A DNA stretch of 64,000 nt, taken from assembly GCF_015351595.1 (NCBI RefSeq), contig NZ_JADKPT010000001.1, positions 558,001-622,000 of the forward strand, read 5' to 3'. Shown here piece after piece: positions 41,563 to 49,185 of the stretch. This stretch comes from Flavobacterium sp. LC2016-12. Its GTDB lineage: Bacteria > Bacteroidota > Bacteroidia > Flavobacteriales > Flavobacteriaceae. A program made the position numbers and the translations under genes. How positions within the stretch are numbered: the stretch's first letter is position 1; the number at the start of each line of letters is the position of its first letter. The notes beneath the pieces were generated by a model. That model was not told the DNA's origin, made no database searches, and saw only the letters and a program-made list of their open reading frames with translations.

Positions 41563-41967
41563 ATGTCAACAAATTATACAGCAGTTATTGAAGAAGGAAA
41601 AGTCCCAAATACGTATATGACGGGCGAAGTATCTTATAAAAAACAAACTAGTAATATTCATCCCGAAAATACAATGATTAAGGAAGTTACTTTTGAGCCT
41701 TGTGCAAGAAGTAACTGGCATGTTAATTCAAGCCTGCATATGCTTATTGCAAAAGAAGGTGTAGGTTATTATCAGGAAAAAGGAAGCGCAGTTCGCTTAA
41801 TTCATAAAGACGAAGTGATCACCATTTTACCGGGAATTGAACATTGGTACGGAGCGACCCCGTTTAGAAAATTTTCTTATTTAGCTATTATTACAGAGAT
41901 AGACAAAGGTCATGGGGAATGGCTTGACAGCGTTACAGATAAAGAATATCACAGTTTTGGGAGTTAG
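41563..41967 (+). CDS. Cupin paralogue with incomplete metal site
   Basis: A 134-residue cupin clearly related to the preceding gene along its whole length (VTFEPCARSNWHVNSSLHMLIAKEGVGYYQEKGSAVRLIHKDEVITILPGIEHWYGATP). In motif 1 HTHPGGQ is replaced by HVNSSLH: the second ligand His is Asn and the Gln is His. It may bind metal differently or be non-catalytic, perhaps a dimer partner of the first cupin. The two look like a tandem duplication. Confidence 0.85.
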   Translation: MSTNYTAVIEEGKVPNTYMTGEVSYKKQTSNIHPENTMIKEVTFEPCARSNWHVNSSLHMLIAKEGVGYYQEKGSAVRLIHKDEVITILPGIEHWYGATPFRKFSYLAIITEIDKGHGEWLDSVTDKEYHSFGS

Positions 41968-41970
41968 AGG

Positions 41971-42030
41971 AATTTGATAATTTGATAATTTGATAATTTG
42001 TCAATTAGATAATTAGATAATTAGATAATT
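41971..42030. repeat. AATTTGAT/AATTAGAT octamer array, 7.5 copies
   Basis: Exact octamers starting at 41971: AATTTGAT three times, AATTTGTC, AATTAGAT three times, AATT. It begins four bases after the cupin stop. The word changes from TTGAT to TAGAT in the middle. Confidence 0.95.
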
Positions 42031-42053
42031 CTGAGCTTACCTGACCATAATCG

Positions 42054-42163
42054 TGTCATCCCAAGGGATAACACTAGATACTTCTTTGCTATAAGTTGTC
42101 AATCTTTGCGACTTAGTGCCTTTGTGGCAAATGCTAAGCAACCTGAAACCTGAAACCTGAAAC
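42054..42163. repeat. Decayed TGTCATCC element, CTTTGCG words and CCTGAAA array
   Basis: 42054-42091 resembles the left arm of the element at 22021. 42100-42130 has CTTTGCGACTTAGTGCC-type words. 42140-42163 is AA plus CCTGAAA three times. The array ends 15 bases before the alcohol dehydrogenase ATG. Confidence 0.75.
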
Positions 42164-42178
42164 AAAAAAACTTAAAAC

Positions 42179-43231
42179 ATGGAAACAAAAAACGTAAAAG
42201 CCTTTGGTACAGAAGCTGCTGAGGCACCATTACAGACATTAGACATTAAACGAAGAGCGGTACAGGCGCATGACGTGGAAATAGAAATTTTATATTGCGG
42301 AATTTGTCACTCCGATTTACATTCGGCCAGAAACGAGTGGCATGGTACTGTTTATCCAATTGTTCCCGGACATGAAATTGTAGGGAGAGTGGTAAAAGTA
42401 GGAGAGCATGTAAAGAATTTCACAGTAGGTCAATTAGCTGGAGTAGGCTGTATGGTTGACTCTTGCAGAGAATGTGAGCATTGCAAAAATGATTTAGAGC
42501 AATTCTGTGACGAAGGAAATATATTAACGTTCAATTCACCTGACAAACATTTAGGCGGACAAACTTTTGGAGGCTATTCACAAAGTATTGTAGTTGATGA
42601 GAATTATGTATTGCATATTTCAGACAAATTAGATCTTGCCGGAGTTGCACCGTTGTTATGTGCAGGAATCACAACGTATTCTCCGTTAAGACACTGGAAA
42701 GTTGGTCCTGGTCAAAAAGTGGGAATTGTTGGAATTGGCGGCTTAGGTCATATGGGAATCAAATTGGCGAAAGCAATGGGCGCTCATGTAGTAGTTTTCA
42801 CGACTTCATTATCTAAAACCGAAGATGCAAAACGTTTAGGTGCTGATGAAGTAGTTTTATCTACAGATCCGGAACAAATGGCGAAACACGCTAAAACATT
42901 ACACTTCATTTTAGATTGCGTATCGGCTGAACATAATATCGATTCCTATTTAAACTTACTTAAAGTAGATGGAAATCTGGTACTAGTTGGCGCTCCTATG
43001 GATCCGCTTCCGGTAACCTCATTCAGTTTGATTTTAGGAAGAAGAAGTTTTGCAGGATCTGCCATTGGTGGAATCAAAGAAACTCAGGAAATGCTTGATT
43101 TCTGTGCAGAACATAATATCACCGCAGATATTGAAGTTATTGGCGTAAACGAAGTAAATGATGCTTACGAAAGATTATTAAAAGGAGATATCAAATATCG
43201 TTTTGTGATTGATATGGCTTCTTTGAAGTAG
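42179..43231 (+). CDS. Zinc-dependent NAD(P) alcohol dehydrogenase (YahK/CAD-like)
   Basis: A 350-residue medium-chain dehydrogenase. Catalytic zinc ligands are in YCGICHSDLHSARNEW and GHEIVG; the structural zinc site is CMVDSCRECEHCKNDLEQFC; the Rossmann fingerprint is VGIVGIGGLGHMGIKLAKAMGA. GKTFGGYSQ-like and FAGSAIGGIKETQEMLDFCAEH are typical of cinnamyl-alcohol-type aldehyde reductases. It should reduce broad-range aldehydes with NADPH. It is downstream of two cupins and an AraC regulator on the same strand, a likely aldehyde-response cluster. Confidence 0.94.
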   Translation: METKNVKAFGTEAAEAPLQTLDIKRRAVQAHDVEIEILYCGICHSDLHSARNEWHGTVYPIVPGHEIVGRVVKVGEHVKNFTVGQLAGVGCMVDSCRECEHCKNDLEQFCDEGNILTFNSPDKHLGGQTFGGYSQSIVVDENYVLHISDKLDLAGVAPLLCAGITTYSPLRHWKVGPGQKVGIVGIGGLGHMGIKLAKAMGAHVVVFTTSLSKTEDAKRLGADEVVLSTDPEQMAKHAKTLHFILDCVSAEHNIDSYLNLLKVDGNLVLVGAPMDPLPVTSFSLILGRRSFAGSAIGGIKETQEMLDFCAEHNITADIEVIGVNEVNDAYERLLKGDIKYRFVIDMASLK

Positions 43232-43353
43232 GTTCAAAGGCTCAAAGTAGCAGAGGTTCAAAGTTTTTTTTAAATGTGTTTATTTTTGGGATGCTACGAA
43301 TTACCACAGAGACTAAACCTTTGAACCTTTGCACCTCTGTAACTTCGCACCTT
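43232..43353. repeat. GGTTCAAAG/CTTTGAACC hairpin repeat
   Basis: GGTTCAAAGGCTCAAAG words directly after the dehydrogenase stop pair with AAACCTTTGAACCTTTGC at 43315-43332. Same family as 29004, 29170 and 55823. Confidence 0.8.
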
Positions 43354-43363
43354 TAAAAAAAAG

Positions 43364-43402
43364 AAACCCCTTAAGCAATTCAACTCTTAAGGGGTTTTTA
43401 AA
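43364..43402. terminator. Bidirectional terminator between ADH and DUF4142 genes
   Basis: Twelve-bp perfect arms (43364-43375 with 43386-43397), A-run and T-run ends. Confidence 0.9.
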
Positions 43403-43428
43403 ATAAATAATAACCAATTAAATTTATT

Positions 43429-44016
43429 TTACTTTTTGTCTAAATTTTGTTTTAGCAATTTTGCGTGCTCTAAATGCGCGGTCAATCCGGCAATATTATT
43501 AGAAGCCCACGTTTTAACATCTTGATCTTTTGCATCTTTAGAAGCTTCTTCAAGTTTTTTGATCGCTTTTTCGTGACCATCGATCATCATATCAGCGAAT
43601 TTTTTATCAAAATCCACTCCTGATTTTTCGTTTAATTTTTTATATTCTTCCTGTCCGTCTTCAGTAAGAGAAGTGGGTAATGTAAAGTTTTTTGCTTTAG
43701 CCAAAGCACTAACTTCAGAAGCCGATTTAGTATGTTCATCTACTAACATTTTTCCGAATTTTTTCACTTCGGGATTAGTACTTTTAGTTTGTGCCAATTT
43801 TCCAATTTCGATTTCAGCTAAATTAATTTCAGCCTGATCTACTAAAAACTCAGAATCATCTTCTTTACTATCAATTGAGTCAAATTTTGCCTCATTTGCA
43901 TCTTCTGCTACTTCTTTTGGATCTTCTTGTTTAGGTTCATTTTTACAAGAATTCAAAAATATAATGATTAATCCTGCTCCTAAAATTACTTTTCCGGCTA
44001 ATAGTATCTTTTTCAT
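43429..44016 (-). CDS. DUF4142 lipoprotein
   Basis: A 195-residue lipoprotein with the lipobox FLNSC at about residues 20-24 and an acidic linker. Residues about 60-193 are the DUF4142 helical bundle (FLVDQAEINLAEIEIGKLAQTKSTNPEVKKFGKMLVDEHTKSASEVSALAKAKNF, FADMMIDGHEKAIKKLEEASKDAKDQDVKTWASNNIAGLTAHLEHAKLL), a ferritin-like four-helix domain. DUF4142 proteins often appear in stress-induced gene sets. It is alone on the minus strand at the edge of the stress-gene island. Confidence 0.9.
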   Translation of the reverse strand: MKKILLAGKVILGAGLIIIFLNSCKNEPKQEDPKEVAEDANEAKFDSIDSKEDDSEFLVDQAEINLAEIEIGKLAQTKSTNPEVKKFGKMLVDEHTKSASEVSALAKAKNFTLPTSLTEDGQEEYKKLNEKSGVDFDKKFADMMIDGHEKAIKKLEEASKDAKDQDVKTWASNNIAGLTAHLEHAKLLKQNLDKK

Positions 44017-44318
44017 GATTTTATAGTTTAAATGTTATGATGTAAAATTATTCAGATGATACAAAGAATGTCTTACAGCATTATTAAATAATGTTACAGG
44101 ATTTCAAGATGATGGAAAATTTTTATCAATTGCGGTTTTCCGTAAGGAAGTATACTATTTAAATCATAATCTTTGAAAGACAGAATTTTAATTTAAATAA
44201 AAATCAAAAATGATTAATGTTATTTTATGGTTGATATCAACTATAGTTATTATATTGGGGAATCTTTAGAATACAGTTTGCTCTAATGATATATTAATTA
44301 GTTGTTTAAAGTACATTT
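44017..44318. other. 302-base gap with one possible 19-residue peptide
   Basis: No clear gene. A short open frame at 44210-44269 would encode a hydrophobic peptide, MINVILWLISTIVIILGNL, with an AATCTTTG box about 30 bases upstream, similar to but not exactly TAnnTTTG. It may be a micro-protein, a decayed membrane gene, or chance. Confidence 0.25.
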
Positions 44319-44600
44319 ATGAAAATATTAAAAATAATTGCAGGCTACCTTTTATTGTTTTTAGCAGGGTTTATAACTTTAGCTACAATAAATACATTTT
44401 TTACTTCTTTAATGAGTGCCTCAGTTGAATTTCACAAATCAAAGTCATCGGGTGTCGCACATTTTTTGGGAGGAATGATTGTAATTGTTCTGGCAGTTTT
44501 ATTAATTAGATTTCTATGGAGAACGGGAAATAAATTAATTGGAAAGCAAAAGAATGTTACTCTTGATTCCATAGATGAAATTGGAAAAGCTGAATCATAA
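44319..44600 (+). CDS. Small two-helix membrane protein
   Basis: A 93-residue protein with two hydrophobic segments (about 5-28, ILKIIAGYLLLFLAGFITLATI, and about 48-66, VAHFLGGMIVIVLAVLLIRFLW) and a charged tail. No family recognised. It starts just before a DoxX gene (stop 44600, next ATG 44629), so they form an operon. Confidence 0.6.
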   Translation: MKILKIIAGYLLLFLAGFITLATINTFFTSLMSASVEFHKSKSSGVAHFLGGMIVIVLAVLLIRFLWRTGNKLIGKQKNVTLDSIDEIGKAES

Positions 44601-44628
44601 TTTAAGTCTGACTAAAACAAATGATATT

Positions 44629-45063
44629 ATGTCAATAATCAACCAAAAAACAATTAAAATATTCTTACGGCTCGCCATTTCAATCGGATTTATCTCTGCA
44701 GTTGCAGATCGATTTGGATTATGGAATGCCGCAGTTTCAGCATGGGGAAATTGGAGTAATTTCCTTGCATATACTAAAGTTTTAAATCCGCTAATTCCGG
44801 AAAGTTTAATCGAGCCAGTTGCAATAATTGCCACAGCGGCTGAAATCATTTTTCCAATTTTCTTGCTAATCGGTTTAAAAACTGAATTGTTTGCAAAACT
44901 TAGCGGTTGTCTATTATTGCTTTTCGGTTTGTCAATGATTTTTTCTGTTGGAATTAAAGCGCCACTTGATTATTCTGTTTTCACCTCAGCAGCAGCCGCT
45001 TTTGCTTTGAGTTTGATGAAAGAAAAATATCTCGAAATTGATTTATATCTTCAAAATAAATAA
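44629..45063 (+). CDS. DoxX family membrane protein
   Basis: A 144-residue protein with four hydrophobic helices and the DoxX pattern: LRLAISIGFISAVADRFGLWN, a loop, LIEPVAIIATAAEIIFPIFLLIGL, and CLLLLFGLSMIFSV. DoxX-like proteins occur in respiratory or redox-stress complexes. I take the ATG at 44629 because an in-frame ATG at 44575 overlaps the preceding gene. It is co-directional with the small membrane gene, 28 bases away. Confidence 0.8.
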   Translation: MSIINQKTIKIFLRLAISIGFISAVADRFGLWNAAVSAWGNWSNFLAYTKVLNPLIPESLIEPVAIIATAAEIIFPIFLLIGLKTELFAKLSGCLLLLFGLSMIFSVGIKAPLDYSVFTSAAAAFALSLMKEKYLEIDLYLQNK

Positions 45064-45085
45064 CTACCATTTTAACGACAACCCT

Positions 45086-45120
45086 AAAAATCCCAATTCC
45101 AAAAGAGTTGGGATTTTTTT
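45086..45120 (+). terminator. Terminator of the DoxX gene
   Basis: Eleven-bp stem (45086-45096 with 45108-45118) followed by a T-run. Confidence 0.85.
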
Positions 45121-45240
45121 ATGCTTTCTATCTAAAGTTAATTATGAAAGTTATTACAAGAATTATATAACGGTCTGAAACTGTTTTATTTTGAAATTTG
45201 ATATACCAAACATTCAATTTTAAACCTAAAATTCTTAATC

Positions 45241-45471
45241 ATGTATGCAACAGGTAAAAGTGACTATCATGGCCTTTTAAAGGAAGGATATAGCAAAACT
45301 AAATCAGCTCCGGTTACGACCAAAAAAGATCCTGATTTAAAAGCAGAAAAAACAAAGCCTTATGAAGAATGGACAAAGGAAGACTTGTATCAGGAGGCTA
45401 TAAAAGCAAATATTCCAGGACGGTCTTATATGAATAAAAAAAGCCTCATTCGCTCTTTGAAGAAAAATTAA
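45241..45471 (+). CDS. Rho_N/SAP-like small protein
   Basis: A 76-residue basic protein. Residues about 40-76 (YEEWTKEDLYQEAIKANIPGRSYMNKKSLIRSLKKN) match the Rho-termination-factor N-terminal/SAP-like helix-loop-helix, which binds nucleic acid. The first half is flexible and Lys-rich. Small proteins of this type are common in stress islands of Bacteroidota and are usually of unknown role. It is directly upstream of topoisomerase IB, with a repeat in between. Confidence 0.7.
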   Translation: MYATGKSDYHGLLKEGYSKTKSAPVTTKKDPDLKAEKTKPYEEWTKEDLYQEAIKANIPGRSYMNKKSLIRSLKKN

Positions 45472-45480
45472 AAAATAAAT

Positions 45481-45533
45481 GCCACAGACTATGAAAATGA
45501 GAATAATAGTTGAAAATCTTTTAAATCTGTGGC
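45481..45533. repeat. GCCACAGA/TCTGTGGC hairpin repeat
   Basis: GCCACAGA (45481-45488) pairs with TCTGTGGC (45526-45533). It starts ten bases after the Rho_N gene stop. Related words are at 63507-63597. Confidence 0.65.
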
Positions 45534-45572
45534 TAAAACATCCGCTTGACGGGAAACAAAAATCGAATACAC

Positions 45573-46664
45573 ATGAATGCAACAAAAGTAGCCAAAGCTG
45601 AAAAATTAGTGAACCAGTTCATTAAAACACCGCATTTGGTATTGGAAAAACTGGATTTAGTTTACGTAAGCAATCAGCAATTGACTATTGAAAGATGCAA
45701 ATGTGAAGAAGGTTTTATTTATAAAAAAAAGGGTCGTTGTATTAAGCAAAAAAGCGAATTAAAACGCATAAACAGTTTGGTTTTACCGCCAGCCTGGCAA
45801 AACGTACAAATTTCAGATTTGCCAAATGCGCATTTACAAGCAGTTGGTTTAGACGATAGAAACAGAAAGCAATATAGATATCATCCGAAGTGGAATTTGA
45901 TCAGAAATCAGACTAAGTTTTACAAAATAGCTGAATTCGGATCCAAGTTGCCAGCAATTAGAAAACAGGTTGATAAGGATTTAGAACAAAAAGAATGGGG
46001 AAGAGAGAAAGTTGTGGCTTTGGTGATTCGATTGATGGAAGAAACGCATATTAGAATTGGAAATGAAAAGTACGCCAAGGATAATAAATCATATGGACTT
46101 TCGACTTTAAGAAAACGCCACATTAACATTGATAAAAATTCACTCCGATTTGAGTTTGTCGGAAAAAAAGGAATTCAGCATACGATTACAACCAAGAATA
46201 AAAAACTTATAAAATTAGTAAGTCGATGTGAAGAAATTCCGGGTTGGGAAGTTTTTAAATATTACGATCGAAATGGCGAAAAAAAGGTTTTAGACAGTCA
46301 TATGGTGAATGAATATTTACATAGTATTTCTGGTGAATATTTTAGTGCAAAAGACTTTAGAACCTGGGCTGCGTCGATTATATTTTTTGAAACTCTGATG
46401 GAAATCGGAACAACATCAGACGAAAAAGAAATAAAAAAGAATATTTTGGAAGCCTATGATATTACAGCAGAGGCGCTAGGAAATACCAGAAACGTTTGCA
46501 AGAATTATTACGTTCATCCTTTATTGGTTTCGACTTATGAAGACGGCTCGATTCAGCACTATTTTGACAGGGCTAAAAAAAGCCGAAGCAATCAGAAATA
46601 CTTTTCGAGAACCGAAATTGCTTTTTCTGAGTTAATACAAAATTATCAGCTCAATTTATTGTAA
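45573..46664 (+). CDS. DNA topoisomerase IB
   Basis: A 363-residue poxvirus-type topoisomerase I. N-terminal: CKCEEGFIYKKKGRCI, then SLVLPPAWQNVQISDLPNAHLQAVGLDDRNRKQYRYHPKW. The catalytic domain has MEETHIRIGNEKYAKDNKSYGLSTLRKRHI, FVGKKGIQH, FSAKDFRTWAASI and GNTRNVCKNYYVHPLL, where the nucleophile Tyr is in YYVHP. It relaxes supercoils without ATP. An in-frame TTG at 45546 is a less likely start. Chromosomal IB enzymes are accessory topoisomerases, often with DNA-protection genes as here. Confidence 0.94.
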   Translation: MNATKVAKAEKLVNQFIKTPHLVLEKLDLVYVSNQQLTIERCKCEEGFIYKKKGRCIKQKSELKRINSLVLPPAWQNVQISDLPNAHLQAVGLDDRNRKQYRYHPKWNLIRNQTKFYKIAEFGSKLPAIRKQVDKDLEQKEWGREKVVALVIRLMEETHIRIGNEKYAKDNKSYGLSTLRKRHINIDKNSLRFEFVGKKGIQHTITTKNKKLIKLVSRCEEIPGWEVFKYYDRNGEKKVLDSHMVNEYLHSISGEYFSAKDFRTWAASIIFFETLMEIGTTSDEKEIKKNILEAYDITAEALGNTRNVCKNYYVHPLLVSTYEDGSIQHYFDRAKKSRSNQKYFSRTEIAFSELIQNYQLNLL

Positions 46665-46773
46665 ATCAGTACTTATAGAGCTATTAATATAATGTTTAGA
46701 GTTAATGTTTATCTTTTAAAAACATGAAATTTGAGTAACAAACAAAAATCATATTAATTTAAAAATCAAGCTT

Positions 46774-46935
46774 ATGTTACGTTGGACAGTCATTTTTATT
46801 ATTCTAGCCATAGTGGCAGGAATATTCGGTTTCGGTGGAATCGCCGCCGGAGCAGCAAGTATAGCTAAAGTATTATTCTTTATATTCATTGTATTATTTC
46901 TTCTTTCGCTTATTGGCGGCCGTAGAAGTATTTAG
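46774..46935 (+). CDS. DUF1328 small membrane protein
   Basis: A 53-residue protein, [16 protein letters not shown] followed by [36 protein letters not shown]. It is the classical DUF1328 (YtjA) sequence: Met-Leu-Arg-Trp start, a Gly/Ala-rich loop and two hydrophobic helices. Such proteins are small inner-membrane proteins often induced by stress. It is followed by a terminator hairpin. Confidence 0.92.
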   Translation: MLRWTVIFIILAIVAGIFGFGGIAAGAASIAKVLFFIFIVLFLLSLIGGRRSI

Positions 46936-46969
46936 TCTATATAGCTCAGTAAATTAAATAACGAACTTG

Positions 46970-47011
46970 AAACGACACATATACTTCGGTAAATGTGTCG
47001 TTTATATTTTT
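46970..47011 (+). terminator. Terminator of the DUF1328 gene
   Basis: Eleven-bp perfect arms (46970-46980 with 46993-47003) and a downstream T-run, 19 bases before the next gene. Confidence 0.8.
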
Positions 47012-47029
47012 TAAAATAAAAGAAATACT

Positions 47030-47674
47030 ATGGGAACACAAAGCGGTGCTTATCAGGATGTTTACATCAAAAGAGAAGACGAAATGGTAAGTTTAAAAAA
47101 TGATGTAACAGATTTTTGTGAGAAGTATATAAAACCTGTTCATCCTGAGAATTGGGATTGGTCGGTTCGTGATTTTGAAAATCCGGAAAATGACCCAACC
47201 ATCGATGAAGCGAGAGCAATAGGGAATGTGGTTTATAATGATTTGAAAAAGAAGGGAACTGATGTTGATCTCTCGACAATGAATAACGTAAAAGCAATTG
47301 AAGCGTATTTGAATCCGAAAAGCAAACATGAAGCGTTTAATATGGAAGAATTCGCTTTCGCCTTAAAAGTAGAACTCGAACACGGAAGAATTAAAGACGT
47401 TAATGTAACCAACAATCATCCGTTTTTAACCGCTATGATTGCATTGGCACATATGACCGAGAGTCTGACGTATTACAAAAGATTAAAAGTAATGGAAGCT
47501 GAGGGTGAAATTTATGAAATCATGCGTAAAATTCAGGCTTCGGACGTTGGAAAAGAGGAATGGTATAAAGAATTAGGCAAAGCCGAACTGGAATTAAACG
47601 AAGCAAAAGCCGGACTCGCAGAACGCCTGGAGAAAATGGATGATATTCCGACTTTGGAGAAAATTGGGGATTGA
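47030..47674 (+). CDS. DUF5661-like protein
   Basis: A 214-residue soluble protein. Residues about 65-160 resemble DUF5661: DEARAIGNVVYNDL, FNMEEFAFALKVELEHGRIKDVNVTNNHPFLTAMIALAHMTESLTYYKRLKVME, with the conserved ELEHG and NVTNxxPxxTxxIALAH core. The N-terminal part is separate and starts MGTQSGAYQDVYIKRED. A helical tail ends in DDIPTLEKIGD. DUF5661 has no known function; the company of stress genes is the only clue. Confidence 0.72.
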   Translation: MGTQSGAYQDVYIKREDEMVSLKNDVTDFCEKYIKPVHPENWDWSVRDFENPENDPTIDEARAIGNVVYNDLKKKGTDVDLSTMNNVKAIEAYLNPKSKHEAFNMEEFAFALKVELEHGRIKDVNVTNNHPFLTAMIALAHMTESLTYYKRLKVMEAEGEIYEIMRKIQASDVGKEEWYKELGKAELELNEAKAGLAERLEKMDDIPTLEKIGD

Positions 47675-47761
47675 AATTAATAATTTCAAAGTTAATCATA
47701 TAGTTTTATCATAGAAATAGAAATGACAGTATACCTCAGTAACTTAATTAAAACATAAAAA

Positions 47762-47790
47762 AAAACCGTTAAGTAATTAACGGTTTTCTT
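47762..47790. terminator. Bidirectional terminator
   Basis: Eleven-bp perfect arms (47762-47772 with 47777-47787) with A-run and T-run ends, between convergent genes. Confidence 0.85.
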
Positions 47791-47809
47791 GTTTTTAGCC
47801 TTTCTGAGT

Positions 47810-48325
47810 TTAAAATTTTCTAGGATCATTTGCAGGATAATCCTCTTCAGAATCTTCTTCTTCGATTTCTTCCTCTTCAAAGTCATCTTCGTCTTCGTCT
47901 TCCTCATCCGGATCAATGTCTTCCAGATCATCAACTTCATTAAAGTCTCCATCTTCGCGCTCACGAACGTCTGAAGGATTATCTAATTCATCTACAGCAG
48001 GATCAAGATCTTCATCTACAGCATCATCATATAAATCATCGCTCGTATGTATTAGATCTTTTTCTGAGTGAAAATCATCGTCCAAATCCTCAATATCCTT
48101 CTTGTCATAAACCATTTCGTCCGGATTTATACCATCAGGATTGTGTCCATTTCTAACAGTGTAGCCGCGTTCTGCGATTACTGCGTTATCGTCATCAATT
48201 TCTTTCATGTCGTCGATATCATACAATTCTTCATTCATAAGTCTGTTTTTATCGGCAGTATTTAGATTTTGGTTTCTCGGATCTCTATTACTGGTTGTAC
48301 TGTTTTTTTGTTCTGTAGTATTCAT
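47810..48325 (-). CDS. Extremely acidic protein of unknown function
   Basis: A 171-residue protein in which about 40% of residues are Asp or Glu, mostly in the last 80 residues (DLEDIDPDEEDEDEDDFEEEE). The N terminus is polar and Asn/Thr-rich. No hydrophobic core, signal peptide or Cys is present, so it is probably disordered and may act as a polyanion chaperone or DNA mimic. I chose the ATG at 48325 (MNTTEQKNST). The Lys-rich frame on the opposite strand is an artefact of the codon bias. Confidence 0.7.
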   Translation of the reverse strand: MNTTEQKNSTTSNRDPRNQNLNTADKNRLMNEELYDIDDMKEIDDDNAVIAERGYTVRNGHNPDGINPDEMVYDKKDIEDLDDDFHSEKDLIHTSDDLYDDAVDEDLDPAVDELDNPSDVREREDGDFNEVDDLEDIDPDEEDEDEDDFEEEEIEEEDSEEDYPANDPRKF

Positions 48326-48516
48326 GATATAAAGTTTTATAGTATTAGTATTATACAAATCTAATGACGAAGGCGACCGATTTCTTTATAGGATTGTAAA
48401 ATGTAATTGTATAATTAACAGGTGTTTAGAATGGAACGAAATCAAACAATGATATAACTAAACCGAAACTGCGATACCTAATTTTATCTCATATTAATCC
48501 ATATAAATTTATTATT

Positions 48517-49107
48517 ATGAAAACCGCAACGAATAAAAAGGAAACAACTACAAAGTCTAAAGCAACTGCAAAAGCAACTACAAAGACAGGAGTTACAAAA
48601 CCAAAGTCTGATGCCGCATCAGGTTTGACAGAATTATTTGAAGATGGCCTTAAAGATATTTACTGGGCAGAAAAAGCTTTAACGAAAGCACTTCCTAAAA
48701 TGGCTAAAAATGCTACATCGCCAGAACTTATTGATGCACTAAACAGTCATCTAACTGAGACAGAAGGACAAATTAGCCGTTTAGAGCAGGTTTTTGAACT
48801 TGCAGGTCAGAAAGCTGTCGCAAAAAAATGCGATGCAATGGCGGGCTTAATTGAAGAAGGGAACGGAATTCTGGAAGAAACTGAAATTGGTGTTGTTCGT
48901 GATGCCGGAATCATTGCCGCTTGCCAGAAAATCGAACATTATGAAATCGCTACTTACGGTACACTAAGACAGTTTGCGGAAACTTTAGGTATGGAAGAAG
49001 CGGCCTCTTTATTAGAGCAAACGCTTGAAGAAGAAAAAGCTGCCGATAAAGCGCTGACAATTGTGGCTGTAAATGCCGTAAACTTTGAAGCTGCAGAAGC
49101 AGATTAG
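48517..49107 (+). CDS. DUF892 ferritin-like protein (YciE/YciF type)
   Basis: A 196-residue protein. Residues 1-36 are a Lys/Thr/Ala-rich tail (KSKATAKATTKTGVTKPKSD), like the DNA-binding tails of eukaryotic histone H1 or some Dps proteins. Residues about 40-190 are the DUF892 four-helix bundle (LTELFEDGLKDIYWAEKALTKALPKMAKNATSPELIDALNSHLTETEGQISRLEQVFELAG, EHYEIATYGTLRQFAETLGMEEAASLLEQTLEEEKAADKAL) with paired Glu/His iron ligands. It is divergent from the acidic protein. The likely role is oxidative or osmotic stress. Confidence 0.9.
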   Translation: MKTATNKKETTTKSKATAKATTKTGVTKPKSDAASGLTELFEDGLKDIYWAEKALTKALPKMAKNATSPELIDALNSHLTETEGQISRLEQVFELAGQKAVAKKCDAMAGLIEEGNGILEETEIGVVRDAGIIAACQKIEHYEIATYGTLRQFAETLGMEEAASLLEQTLEEEKAADKALTIVAVNAVNFEAAEAD

Positions 49108-49130
49108 ATTTTATTTTGATTGAAGAAAAG

Positions 49131-49163
49131 AAAAGTGCAGTCTAATAAAGCTGCACTTTTTAG
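49131..49163 (+). terminator. Terminator of the DUF892 gene
   Basis: Ten-bp perfect arms (49131-49140 with 49151-49160). Confidence 0.75.
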
Positions 49164-49185
49164 TTTATAATTTAAAAGTCATATT

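Noticed and set aside
41971..42030. Regular repeats that might be taken for a CRISPR array
   Set aside because: The units are eight bases with no spacers, and no cas genes are nearby.
45573..46664. Topoisomerase IB as a mobile-element tyrosine recombinase
   Set aside because: The N-terminal domain and YYVHP motif are those of poxvirus-type topoisomerases, and no attachment sites or integrase-like neighbours exist.
47692..47964. A Lys-rich reading frame on the minus strand
   Set aside because: It is another frame of the strongly biased acidic gene; no domain or start supports it.
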